Source of the DNA: Paenibacillus koleovorans NBRC 103111
GTDB taxonomy: Bacteria; Bacillota; Bacilli; Paenibacillales; NBRC-103111
Direction: 5' to 3'
DNA length: 51,498 bases
Assembly: GCF_004000845.1 (NCBI RefSeq)
Contig: NZ_BIMA01000047.1
Coordinates: 1 to 51,498 of the forward strand
Shown one piece after another: positions 32,691 to 40,796 of the stretch. How positions within the stretch are numbered: position 1 is the stretch's first letter; every line of letters starts with the position of its first letter. A program made the position numbers and the translations under genes. The notes beneath the pieces were generated by a model. The model saw nothing but the letters and a program-made list of their open reading frames with translations, was not told the origin of the DNA and made no database searches.

Positions 32691-34685
32691 TTATACATCG
32701 AGCACAACCATCTGATGACATTCTAAACGAGGCACTGTGTAAGAGACATACTCACCGTTCCATTGGAATGGCAGCTCTTGGCCGTCCGGTGCCAAATACA
32801 CACGGGCCGGCTTCCGATCAAGACGGATTTGAACCTCTATCAGATAGAGCGGCAAGATATCTTCTATGACTTCAACCGAAGTCCCTCTCTTCACAGGGGA
32901 GGCGTAAAGCAGATGGTTGACATAACGGCTCTCGGCCGCCTGTTTCATCAGTGTTACAATTCCTTGAGCTGGAAGGTTGGTATACAGCGTCTTGTCCGGC
33001 AACATCAAGTTAAGCGCATGCAGGACCGTTTCCTTGAGCGCCAAACTTCCTTTAGTAGCATAATCCTCGAATATATTCCATGCGATATAGATCCCGTTTG
33101 GAGACTCTACCATCCCAGGTCCGGCATCGCTAAGGACATTAGGCGTATGTTGATGAGAGCTGAAGGTGAATACATCCCGATTGAAGTACGGGTTCTGGCG
33201 GCTTCCCAGCTCGGTGCCTCCTTCGCTAAGCTCGATATTTTGACCTTGGGAGTAAAAAACAAAGGTACCTGAACCTAGGCTGGAGAGCTCAAAATGCGGG
33301 CGGAAATAGTCAGGCTTATAAGGGTTAGGCCCCAGCCAATTCACTCCAAAATCAATGGCAAATCCGCTTGTAGCAGATTCCGGAGACACGTCATTGGCAT
33401 ATAGACCCGACTGCCCTGTGGCCAGAATTCGGCCGCCCGCATGGAGATAGCTCTGCAACCGATCGCGGAGCGGCTCCGTCAACGTGATCATATCAGGCAG
33501 AATGAGTACCTTGTACTTCTCAAATTCGCTTTCCCAATCCAGCACATCGAACAAATAGTTGCCTTCCGACAGCATCCGGATTGCACCGGAGTCCGGCTGG
33601 CTCACTCTTGGAGATTCCCGACCTAATGCCGAATGGAGCGCCTCTACGCTAAGCAGCCCGATGTCGGCCACAGAAGCGACATTGGAGCACCAAGGCTCCT
33701 TGCGCTCCACCTCTGAATACGCTTGTCCGATGAGCCGATAGGTAGTCTCGTTCATTGCACCATTCGGATGCAGCTGATCTCCAATCGAACAGCGGGCACC
33801 GTTCGCCAAGCAGAGGGAGGTTTCGTATCGCAGGGCGTTGGGATGCTTAAAGCCCCCAAACTCTCCCCAGCTAGTATGAAATTTGCCGGTCATACCGAGA
33901 AATGGCATCCCAAGTCCTTGTGTATACCGCGCCGAGAATGGAAAGTGATCATAACCCCAACTGCCGGTTGGCAGCGACTCCAGCTCGAGGTGTGTATTCA
34001 TAGCCGCCAAATCACGACGACCGCAACGAATGTGCCCTCCATTGTGAAACACGGGAAGCCCTTGCTTAACAGCATCGACCGCTTCTCTGACGCGCTTCGT
34101 ATAATTCGCGTATGTCCTCTCCCAGAGTCGCTTGGCGGCCTGTTTATTGCGAGGATCCGATCCCTCTGCTCTTAAGGACGCCACACAGTGATGGCAGTAG
34201 CAGCTCACAACCTTGACGATGTCAAGGAAGACCCCGTCTACGTCGTATCGGGTAACGACCTCCACGATTTGAGGAATCAGCACTTGTTCCAGGTAAGGTG
34301 AATTGAAGCAAAATACATGATAGCCGGGTACCATAAACCCTTTTGCCCAGTTCGTGCTGTCGTTCTCATCGCGAACAAGCCATTCCGGATGTACACGGGC
34401 CAGTTTCTCATCCAATCCGGCCGAGAGGTAGACAGGTGTTTTGACGTTGATGGCATGCGCTGCTTCAATCATCTCGCCAAGTAAATCGAAGTGAAGCTCG
34501 GGGTGCATTACATTGGCTTCAGAAGGATGATAGGCCCATCCGTGATGGCATTTGGAGAATACCGTGATGGAATCAACGGAACCAAGCTTTAGCTGATCCT
34601 GAAACTGTTGCCTGTTAAATTTTTCCCCTATTCCAGGAATGGCCTCTGAAGTATGAAAATCCAAATGTACCTGACGAAATCTCAT
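32691..34685 (-). CDS. TIM-barrel glycosidase with beta-galactosidase trimerisation-like domain (GHL6 type)
   Basis: A 664-residue protein without signal peptide. The N-terminal barrel begins with RQVHLDFHTS and continues with DSITVFSKCHHGWAYHPS and RYDVDGVFLDIVKVVSCYCHHC, the pattern of the GHL6 'hypothetical glycosyl hydrolase' family. The middle of the protein (about 370-480), with EKYKVLILPDMITLTEPLRD and GGRILATGQSG, is the class-I-glutamine-amidotransferase-like trimerisation domain of GH42-type enzymes. The C-terminus is a small beta domain. ATG 34685 is chosen for AAGGAGTG upstream. Transcription is divergent from an AraC regulator. Substrate unknown. Confidence 0.75.
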   Translation of the reverse strand: MRFRQVHLDFHTSEAIPGIGEKFNRQQFQDQLKLGSVDSITVFSKCHHGWAYHPSEANVMHPELHFDLLGEMIEAAHAINVKTPVYLSAGLDEKLARVHPEWLVRDENDSTNWAKGFMVPGYHVFCFNSPYLEQVLIPQIVEVVTRYDVDGVFLDIVKVVSCYCHHCVASLRAEGSDPRNKQAAKRLWERTYANYTKRVREAVDAVKQGLPVFHNGGHIRCGRRDLAAMNTHLELESLPTGSWGYDHFPFSARYTQGLGMPFLGMTGKFHTSWGEFGGFKHPNALRYETSLCLANGARCSIGDQLHPNGAMNETTYRLIGQAYSEVERKEPWCSNVASVADIGLLSVEALHSALGRESPRVSQPDSGAIRMLSEGNYLFDVLDWESEFEKYKVLILPDMITLTEPLRDRLQSYLHAGGRILATGQSGLYANDVSPESATSGFAIDFGVNWLGPNPYKPDYFRPHFELSSLGSGTFVFYSQGQNIELSEGGTELGSRQNPYFNRDVFTFSSHQHTPNVLSDAGPGMVESPNGIYIAWNIFEDYATKGSLALKETVLHALNLMLPDKTLYTNLPAQGIVTLMKQAAESRYVNHLLYASPVKRGTSVEVIEDILPLYLIEVQIRLDRKPARVYLAPDGQELPFQWNGEYVSYTVPRLECHQMVVLDV

Positions 34686-34849
34686 CTTAAACACTCCTTA
34701 TGGATTGAATATGTGCTGCTCTGCAGATAGCGGGTACATGTCTAACCATACAGAGTTCCAGTCTGCTATACTATAGAAAAAAGAGACATAGAGTAGCACA
34801 TTTTCGACTAAGGACTGATTTTCTATATTGTTCAGGGAGGACAGTAGTT

Positions 34850-35722
34850 GTGGAGATATTGGAGCTTCTAATACCGCCTCTGCCACAATTATTAACCGTG
34901 GGCCATACGACGTGGAAACCCGGCAATCAACATTTCAAGCGTCGATTCGATCTTTACGACGTATTGTTCGTGGTTAGGGGCAAGTTTTACATGACGGAGG
35001 AAGAGATAGCCTACGAGATCGGACCCGGGCAGATTTTGGTCTTAGAGAGCGGGCTCGAGCACTGGGGGCATAGACCTTGTGAGGAGGAGACGGAAATCTA
35101 TTGGGTGCATTTGAAGCATGCCCCTCCGTCACGCAAGGTTAACTTTAATGCCGTTCCATGGTCATCGGTCCTGCCACAGGGAACTGATAAGGATTTGTTC
35201 CCGACGGAGCAGCCGTTCTACATCCCCAAATATGCCAATATCGACCTACACTCCGTCGTACCTGTGCTAAATGAGATCGTCCATCTCCACCGTACGTTAT
35301 GTCGCGAGAATGCGGTCCTGCTTCACGTTAAGCTCGGTCAACTATTGGTCCTCCTGCAAGCTGGTTTAAGAGGATCGATGACCTCCAGATCCTATACCGT
35401 CTGTGAAGAGATGAAGCAGGCGCTGCATCAGAGCTATACGGAGCCATTCAATGCCGAAGCTCTGGAACGGACGCTTCACTATAATCTGGATTATGCTTCA
35501 CGATGCTTGAAGCGCCATACCGGAATGAGCCCCTTGCAATACCAGCATTACTTGAGAATTGAAGAGGCGAAGCGATTGCTAAGACATTCACCGCTTACAA
35601 TAGGAGAAATCGGGGCGAAGGTCGGATATAGCGATGACAACTATTTTATCCGCACCTTCAAATCCAAGACAGGGTTCAGCCCAGGCGCGTACCGCCGAAT
35701 CTACGTCGAGCACCGGAGTTAA
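34850..35722 (+). CDS. AraC-family regulator with cupin sensor domain
   Basis: A 290-residue one-component regulator. The N-terminal cupin domain (about 30-110) contains DVLFVVRGKFYMTEEE and GPGQILVLESGLEHWGH. The C-terminal AraC domain has LDYASRCLKRHTGMSPLQY and the second helix pair LTIGEIGAKVGYSDDNYFIRTFKSKTGFSPGAYRR. The start is GTG at 34850 with CAGGGAGG 9 nt upstream. It is divergent from the GHL6-type glycosidase, with a 164-bp shared promoter gap, so that gene is its likely target. Confidence 0.85.
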   Translation: MEILELLIPPLPQLLTVGHTTWKPGNQHFKRRFDLYDVLFVVRGKFYMTEEEIAYEIGPGQILVLESGLEHWGHRPCEEETEIYWVHLKHAPPSRKVNFNAVPWSSVLPQGTDKDLFPTEQPFYIPKYANIDLHSVVPVLNEIVHLHRTLCRENAVLLHVKLGQLLVLLQAGLRGSMTSRSYTVCEEMKQALHQSYTEPFNAEALERTLHYNLDYASRCLKRHTGMSPLQYQHYLRIEEAKRLLRHSPLTIGEIGAKVGYSDDNYFIRTFKSKTGFSPGAYRRIYVEHRS

Positions 35723-35776
35723 GCCGGTTTTAACTGTATACATGATCAATCTATTCGACATGCGACCCGGAGAACA

Positions 35777-35847
35777 GCGCCCCAGCGGCGGCGAACTGAT
35801 TTATCTTGACGACGATTAAGGCGGGATCGGATCTCGTTAAAGAGCTT
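35777..35847. repeat. Dispersed 71-bp repeat X, copy 2
   Basis: It is the counterpart of 19905-19975 (64 of 71 positions equal by eye, no gaps). It lies 41 bp before repeat Y; in the other locus the two are about 510 bp apart. Confidence 0.75.
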
Positions 35848-35888
35848 TTGCATCTTTGGAAATCCGCCACGTAGTTTGAACTTAATAT

Positions 35889-36050
35889 GAGTACCAAATT
35901 GCGCGAGTGGAGTACCATTCTTCGCTGAATGATGCCACGCTCCCCCCGTCTGGATACTCAAGTAAACAGATCGCGAATCCAGCTTCCGATTTTGTTTACT
36001 TTGTTACTCAGAACTCCCTCACGCTCCCCAATTAAGGTAATTTGGTACTC
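35889..36050. mobile_element. 162-bp MITE-like element with 12-bp terminal inverted repeats (repeat Y, copy 2)
   Basis: GAGTACCAAATT at 35889-35900 is perfectly inverted at 36039-36050 (AATTTGGTACTC). The first 95 bp match 20487-20581. There is no open frame of note inside, and no clear target-site duplication was seen. The size, terminal repeats and second partial copy suggest a small non-autonomous element. The remainder of the gap 35723-36372 holds repeat X, a possible gene fragment and a hairpin. Confidence 0.5.
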
Positions 36051-36253
36051 GGATTGGATACTTGGGTTCTCAGAGTTTTGTAATAGACCAAGACTTCATT
36101 ACATGCTTCAAGCCTTTTTCGCAACTTGGCAATCCCTTTGAGCAGCTCATTCCGATTCTTCCTGCTCTTTATCCATTCAGGCAGCCTACTGGCCAATAGC
36201 TGATAGGCTGCGAACCAACTAAGATATGCCAATAAAGCAAGACCACTAAACAA
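36032..36253 (-). pseudogene. Unrecognised open frame, possible gene fragment
   Basis: A 73-codon frame with a hydrophobic start (GLALLAYLSWFAAYQLL) and a basic tail (KSRKNRNELLKGIAKLRKR). The only start is TTG without a ribosome site; the frame stays open about 50 bp further upstream with no start codon. Its 3' end runs into the terminal repeat of the MITE-like element. It may be a truncated small membrane protein or chance. Confidence 0.2.
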
Positions 36254-36318
36254 CCAACAATCGGCTTCTATTTCCTTTTTGAGGAAGAGTTTTGCAGTAA
36301 ATTTCCTATTACTTCAAC

Positions 36319-36350
36319 GAATAACGGCAGCCGGTCATATAGCCGGCTGC
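36319..36350. terminator. Hairpin terminator after the LamG-like gene
   Basis: ACGGCAGCCGG and CCGGCTGCCGT form a perfect 11-bp GC-rich stem with an 8-nt loop. It lies 23 bp after the stop of the minus-strand LamG-like gene. The U-tract is weak on both sides. Confidence 0.6.
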
Positions 36351-36372
36351 CGTCTTTCGAAACAGGCAAGAG

Positions 36373-37146
36373 TTATCCTAATGTCGCAGCGGCCAGATCG
36401 CGCAGTTCTTCGGCCGATAACGCGCGGCCGAACACCGCCAAGCCGCCGAGCAGGCCGGTATAGAAATTGCCCGGCTCGCCGGAACGGTCGACCGCGCCGA
36501 CGGTAAAGTCGGCTCCAGCCTCGCCGCCGTCGAACAAACCGCCTTCGTAACGGTACGGATTGTACGTTTCCCGCTCATCCAGACGGCCATCCAGATAAGC
36601 GCGCGCCTCCTTGCCGTCGTATGTGAACGCAACGAAGTGCCAGGCGTCGCGCGATACCGGCGTCTGGCCGATCGCCGCGTCCATGCACCACAGATGTCCC
36701 GGCGTGGGACCCCCGACCGACGAGACGTGGCCGCACACCTGCTCTGCACTGTTCCAGATGCGCAGATTCAGGAACAGGCAGTACTGGCGCATCGACCGCG
36801 ACTCGTCCCACAGGCCGGCTATCGCTTCGCAGCCTTGATAGGCCGACTCGCCCCGACGCACCCACGCCGCCACGGTCACCTGCGCATCCGGCCCGTGAAG
36901 ATCAAGCGCCGGGCAAGCCGCGCGCGGGATACAGAGCCACTTGCCGAATGTGATGTCGGCGGCATAAGGGCCGAACACGCCTTCCTCCGCTCGCTCCACC
37001 AGCCCCGCCATCTCGCGCAGCCGATACGGATGAGGCCCTTGCGCCACCCGCTCCTCCCCCGCTCCTTCTTGAAAATCCCAGAAGCTGATCAGCCCCGGGC
37101 GATCCAGCACCGCTTGCGCACGTGCTTGTCCTGCTGCTGTATGCAT
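36373..37146 (-). CDS. Cytoplasmic LamG/concanavalin A-like lectin domain protein
   Basis: A 257-residue single-domain protein without signal peptide. The jelly-roll pattern of laminin-G-like domains is clear: ISFWDFQEGAG at the N-terminus, QVTVAAWVRRG, then WHFVAFTYDGKEARAYLDGRL, YTGLLGGLAVFGRALSAEEL at the end. GAGGAGA precedes the ATG. It lies downstream of the importer 3 binding-protein terminator on the same strand. It is GC-rich. LamG domains usually bind sugars extracellularly, so an apparently cytoplasmic stand-alone copy beside an importer is unusual; it might be an intracellular glycan-binding or enzyme-accessory protein. Confidence 0.7.
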   Translation of the reverse strand: MHTAAGQARAQAVLDRPGLISFWDFQEGAGEERVAQGPHPYRLREMAGLVERAEEGVFGPYAADITFGKWLCIPRAACPALDLHGPDAQVTVAAWVRRGESAYQGCEAIAGLWDESRSMRQYCLFLNLRIWNSAEQVCGHVSSVGGPTPGHLWCMDAAIGQTPVSRDAWHFVAFTYDGKEARAYLDGRLDERETYNPYRYEGGLFDGGEAGADFTVGAVDRSGEPGNFYTGLLGGLAVFGRALSAEELRDLAAATLG

Positions 37147-37220
37147 CGCCTAGTCTCCTCTTGATTGCAGAATTAGGAACGCGCCGCGCCACTAACACGG
37201 CAAGCGCGTCAAACAAGCAA

Positions 37221-37249
37221 ATCCGTCCCCGCAGCCAATGGGGACGGAT
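37221..37249 (-). terminator. Terminator after the importer 3 binding protein
   Basis: ATCCGTCCCC pairs perfectly with GGGGACGGAT around a 9-nt loop. On the minus strand the tail reads TTTGCTTGTTTG. It lies 10 bp after the stop of the binding-protein gene. Confidence 0.8.
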
Positions 37250-37258
37250 CCATGCGGA

Positions 37259-38776
37259 TTATTTCGCGTTATACGCGTCGGTCAATGCCTTAGCGACATC
37301 TTCGCCGCCGGCTTTTTGCCATTTGCTCACGAATTCGTCGAATGCCGAGATCGGCATAGCGCCGGTAATGATTTTGAGGAAATACTCGTTCTTCAGGTCG
37401 AGAATTTCTTTGCTCTTCTTGTCGGCCGCTTCGACCGGCGGCAGCATGTCGACGACATTCTCGTACTTGGACGATTTCAGCAGCGGATTGAAGTAAGGCG
37501 CGAACCCTTTTTGCTCCATGCGCTGAAGGCCGAGCTCGATCGTATCGAACATGTTGTAGTAGACGCGGAAACGGATTTTTTCGGCTTCCGGCGTGGAGAT
37601 GTATTTGCCGTCCTGCTTGTTGTAGTGCTTCCCAAGATCGCCAAAGGAGATATAGTCGATCAGCTCGTTAGTAGACACCTTGTTGAGGAATTGCACGACT
37701 TCCTTCGCCTTCTTGCTCGCCTTCGGCACGACCATGTAGCGGGTCACGGAGTTCAGCTTCGCCATGCCGTACGCGCCGTTCGCGCCGGTGACGGCATCGA
37801 TGTAGCCCAGATCGGAGGAAGCGATTTTCGCTTTGAGCGCGTCTCCGGTCGTCTTGGCGTCGGCCCAGCCCATCGTGGTCATGAACGCTTTGCCGCTAAC
37901 GATTTTCTCCTTGACGTTCTCCGCTTTGTTGACGACCGATTCTCTATCGAGTAGTCCTTCGCTATACAGCTTGTTGGCAAAAGTAAGGAAGTCCTTGGCG
38001 GCAGGCAGAGCCGGATTGTAGGTTACTTTGCCGTCCTTGTACGTATAGTCGACCGGCGGCACGAACATGGCCATGATGCCGTCGAGCGAGCCAAGCCCCT
38101 GCGACAAATTCGCCGTGTACGGGATCATGTCCGGCTTTTTCTCTTTGATTGTCTTGAGGGCGGCGTACAGCTGATCCTGCGTTTTCGGCTCGGCGATGCC
38201 AAGCTCCGTCAACAAATCCTTGCGCGTCAGCAGAGCGGAGTTCGGCGTACCGAAGTAGGCAGCCCGGATCGCGTACAGCTTGCCGCCGGACATCGCGGAT
38301 TTCATCTGCTCGGGAGAAAAGATTTTCTTGATGTCGGGACCCACTTCGTTGACCAGCGCATCGAGCGGCGTAAGCAAACCTTGCTGCACGAAGCTGCCGA
38401 ACAGCGCCTTGTCGTTCATGATCAACAGATCGGGCGTATCGCCGGAAGCCATCGTCAAATTCATCTTCTGTCGCGCCGCTTCGGCATCCTTCGGCAGCAG
38501 CTCCCACTGCACGTTGAACCCGGTTTTCTCGCGGATCATGTTGGCGATTTCGTTGTTGTTCACGTCGGACCCGGACGGGAATTCCTCCACATTGTTCGGG
38601 ACGAGCACCTTCAGCGTCACTTTCTCTTTCGGTGTGGCGGACGCGGATGCCGTAGGCGAACCGGATGCGGACGATTGTGAACCGCCGTCTTTGCTGCCGC
38701 AACCGGCGAGCGCGGTGCCGGCGAGCAGCACGGCCGCCATCGTCAGCCCGAATTTTTTCTTATACCCCTGTGTCAT
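37259..38776 (-). CDS. Sugar-binding lipoprotein of ABC importer 3 (LplA type)
   Basis: A 505-residue solute-binding protein. The signal peptide ends in the lipobox TALAGC, with a Ser/Ala/Thr-rich linker after it. The mature part has the class motif NVQWELLPKDAEAARQKMNLTMASGDTPDLL. GGGAGG precedes the ATG. It is the third gene of importer 3, as in importer 1 and unlike importer 2. Confidence 0.85.
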   Translation of the reverse strand: MTQGYKKKFGLTMAAVLLAGTALAGCGSKDGGSQSSASGSPTASASATPKEKVTLKVLVPNNVEEFPSGSDVNNNEIANMIREKTGFNVQWELLPKDAEAARQKMNLTMASGDTPDLLIMNDKALFGSFVQQGLLTPLDALVNEVGPDIKKIFSPEQMKSAMSGGKLYAIRAAYFGTPNSALLTRKDLLTELGIAEPKTQDQLYAALKTIKEKKPDMIPYTANLSQGLGSLDGIMAMFVPPVDYTYKDGKVTYNPALPAAKDFLTFANKLYSEGLLDRESVVNKAENVKEKIVSGKAFMTTMGWADAKTTGDALKAKIASSDLGYIDAVTGANGAYGMAKLNSVTRYMVVPKASKKAKEVVQFLNKVSTNELIDYISFGDLGKHYNKQDGKYISTPEAEKIRFRVYYNMFDTIELGLQRMEQKGFAPYFNPLLKSSKYENVVDMLPPVEAADKKSKEILDLKNEYFLKIITGAMPISAFDEFVSKWQKAGGEDVAKALTDAYNAK

Positions 38777-38804
38777 GTTTGTAAATCCTCCCTTTATATG
38801 GTGA

Positions 38805-39677
38805 TCAGCCTTTTACGGCGCCAAGCACGACTCCTTTGACGAAAAAGCGCTGCAGGAATGGATAAACCAGAACGATCGGCAGCGTAGCCGCCACGACGGT
38901 CGCGCCGCGGATCGACTCCGTGGACACGTTCACCTGCTCCAGCATATCTACGTTGTTGCTTGCATCGGACGCATTCATGATCATTTCCCGCAGGAACACC
39001 TGGAGCGGCAGCAGCTTCGAGTTGTTGATGTACATCAGAGCTTCGAAGTAGCTGTTCCAATACTCCACCGCGCAGAATAGGGAGATGGTCGCGATAACCG
39101 GCATAGCCAGCGGCACCATGATCGAGACCAGAATGCGGATGTTGCTGGCGCCGTCGATTTTGCCCGATTCCTCGAGGCTGTCCGGCAGGTTCATGAAATA
39201 AAGCCGCACGATGATCATATTGAACGGACTGACAAGTCCCGGAATGATGAGCGCCCATAGAGAGTTGACGAGACCTACACTTTTGACGACCAGATAGGTC
39301 GGGATAATGCCGGCGCTGAATAGCATTGTGAACACGTACAGCATCATGATCGTCTTCTGCCCTTTCAAGCGGCTGCGGGACAGCGCGTACCCGGTGCACA
39401 CGGTCAGCGTCACATTGATCAATGTGCCGACAATCGTAATCAATACGGAATTGCGAAACGAAGTTATGAATTTCTGGCTGCCCAGCACGATCCCATAAGC
39501 ATCCGTCGTAAAATGAACCGGCCATAGCTTGACGTCGCCGGCCATGACGCTAGCCTCATCGCTGAGCGACTTGGCGGCAATGTTCAGCACCGGGATCAAA
39601 CAGGCCAGTATGACAAGGGTGAGCAGCACGTAGTTGACCCATTCGAATATCATTTCGCCCCTCGTCCGAAGCTTCAT
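38805..39677 (-). CDS. ABC importer 3 permease, LplC/YtcP type
   Basis: A 290-residue permease with about six helices, the EAA loop EESGKIDGASNIRILVSIMVP and the C-terminus FFVKGVVLGAVKG. It lies 49 bp after the LplB-type gene and 28 bp before the binding-protein gene. Confidence 0.85.
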   Translation of the reverse strand: MKLRTRGEMIFEWVNYVLLTLVILACLIPVLNIAAKSLSDEASVMAGDVKLWPVHFTTDAYGIVLGSQKFITSFRNSVLITIVGTLINVTLTVCTGYALSRSRLKGQKTIMMLYVFTMLFSAGIIPTYLVVKSVGLVNSLWALIIPGLVSPFNMIIVRLYFMNLPDSLEESGKIDGASNIRILVSIMVPLAMPVIATISLFCAVEYWNSYFEALMYINNSKLLPLQVFLREMIMNASDASNNVDMLEQVNVSTESIRGATVVAATLPIVLVYPFLQRFFVKGVVLGAVKG

Positions 39678-39726
39678 GACACATACCCCGCTTTCTCTAT
39701 CGCATTCCGCTTATTCGCCCGCCCGG

Positions 39727-40686
39727 TTACCACAGGCTGCGTTCGCCGAATTTTTTGCTTAAATGGTTGGCCGTCGCGATAAGCGTCATGCCGATAACCG
39801 ATTGGAACAAGCCGATGGCGGTCGTGAAGCTGTATTTCATTTCGGTCAAGCCGATCCGGTACACGTAGGTGCCGATTACATCGCCGACGCTGTAAACGAA
39901 GGGGCTATAGAACATGAGCACCTGCTCCAGATCGTTGCCCAGCGCACTGCCGATGCGCAGCAAAATAATGAAAATAATGACGTTGCGGATGCCGGGAAGC
40001 GTGATGTGCCAGATTTGCCGCATTTTGCCCGCGCCGTCGATGCGTGCCGCCTCGTATTGCCCGGGATCGATGGACAGGATGGCGGATAAGTAAATGATCG
40101 AGGACCAGCCGGTTTCTTTCCAAGCGGCCGACAGCACCAGCACGCTGCGGAAAAACCGTTCATCGGCGATCATCATGATGTCCTGTATGCCTAGAAAGGA
40201 GAACACCTCTTTCAAGATGCCCGTTTGCGGCGACAGCAGGTTGATGAACAGTGCGCTGATGATAACCCACGACAAGAAGTGAGGCAGGTATGAGACGCTT
40301 TGCGTGACCCGCTTGAAGGGCAGATTGCGCACTTCGTTGATCATTAACGCAAGGATGATCGGCAGCGGGAACTGGAAAACCAGCTTGTACAAGTTGATCA
40401 GCAGCGTGTTGCGCAGCACTTCCCAGAACTTCGGCTGATCCCACAGCTCCTGAAAATGCTTCAGCCCTACCCAAGGGCTCCCCCATATGCCGTCGAAGAG
40501 ATTGTAATCCTTAAAAGCAATGATCGTGCCGAACATCGGAACGTATCGGAATAGCAGCATGACTACAAGTCCGGGAATAAGCAGCAAATATAGATCGTAG
40601 TCGTTCCTTAACAAGGTCCGCCAAGCGCTTCGCCGGACAGGCGGCGCCTTAGGCGCAACGATCGTTCCCTCCTCTATATTTGCCAT
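39727..40686 (-). CDS. ABC importer 3 permease, LplB type
   Basis: A 319-residue permease with YVPMFGTIIAFKDYNLF, YLPHFLSWVIISALF and the EAA loop YEAARIDGAGKMRQIWHITLP. AAAGGAAGTG lies 7 nt before ATG 40686, preferred over a TTG two codons earlier. It is the first gene of the importer 3 operon, with a TATAAT and a cre-type operator upstream. Confidence 0.85.
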   Translation of the reverse strand: MANIEEGTIVAPKAPPVRRSAWRTLLRNDYDLYLLLIPGLVVMLLFRYVPMFGTIIAFKDYNLFDGIWGSPWVGLKHFQELWDQPKFWEVLRNTLLINLYKLVFQFPLPIILALMINEVRNLPFKRVTQSVSYLPHFLSWVIISALFINLLSPQTGILKEVFSFLGIQDIMMIADERFFRSVLVLSAAWKETGWSSIIYLSAILSIDPGQYEAARIDGAGKMRQIWHITLPGIRNVIIFIILLRIGSALGNDLEQVLMFYSPFVYSVGDVIGTYVYRIGLTEMKYSFTTAIGLFQSVIGMTLIATANHLSKKFGERSLW

Positions 40687-40730
40687 GTGCAAACACTTCC
40701 TTTCCGCGTTGCTTCTGTAAATGGCTATTA

Positions 40731-40763
40731 TGCAATCGCTTTCACTTTACTCTTTTGATTATA
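40731..40763 (-). promoter_or_regulatory. Promoter -10 and CcpA cre site for importer 3
   Basis: TGCAATCGCTTTCA at 40731-40744 matches the cre consensus TGNAANCGNTNNCA at every fixed position. On the minus strand a perfect TATAAT lies at 40763-40758, about 14 bp upstream of the cre. A cre just downstream of the -10 fits repression by CcpA in the presence of preferred sugars. The -35 would fall in the preceding terminator and is weak. Confidence 0.65.
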
Positions 40764-40767
40764 GGGA

Positions 40768-40792
40768 AATAAAAAGACCCCGAAAACGGGGC
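40768..40792 (-). terminator. Terminator of kinase/regulator 3
   Basis: GCCCCG-TTTT-CGGGGT on the minus strand is followed by CTTTTTATTT. It ends the response regulator-kinase transcript 5 bp after the kinase stop codon. Confidence 0.8.
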
Positions 40793-40796
40793 ATTC

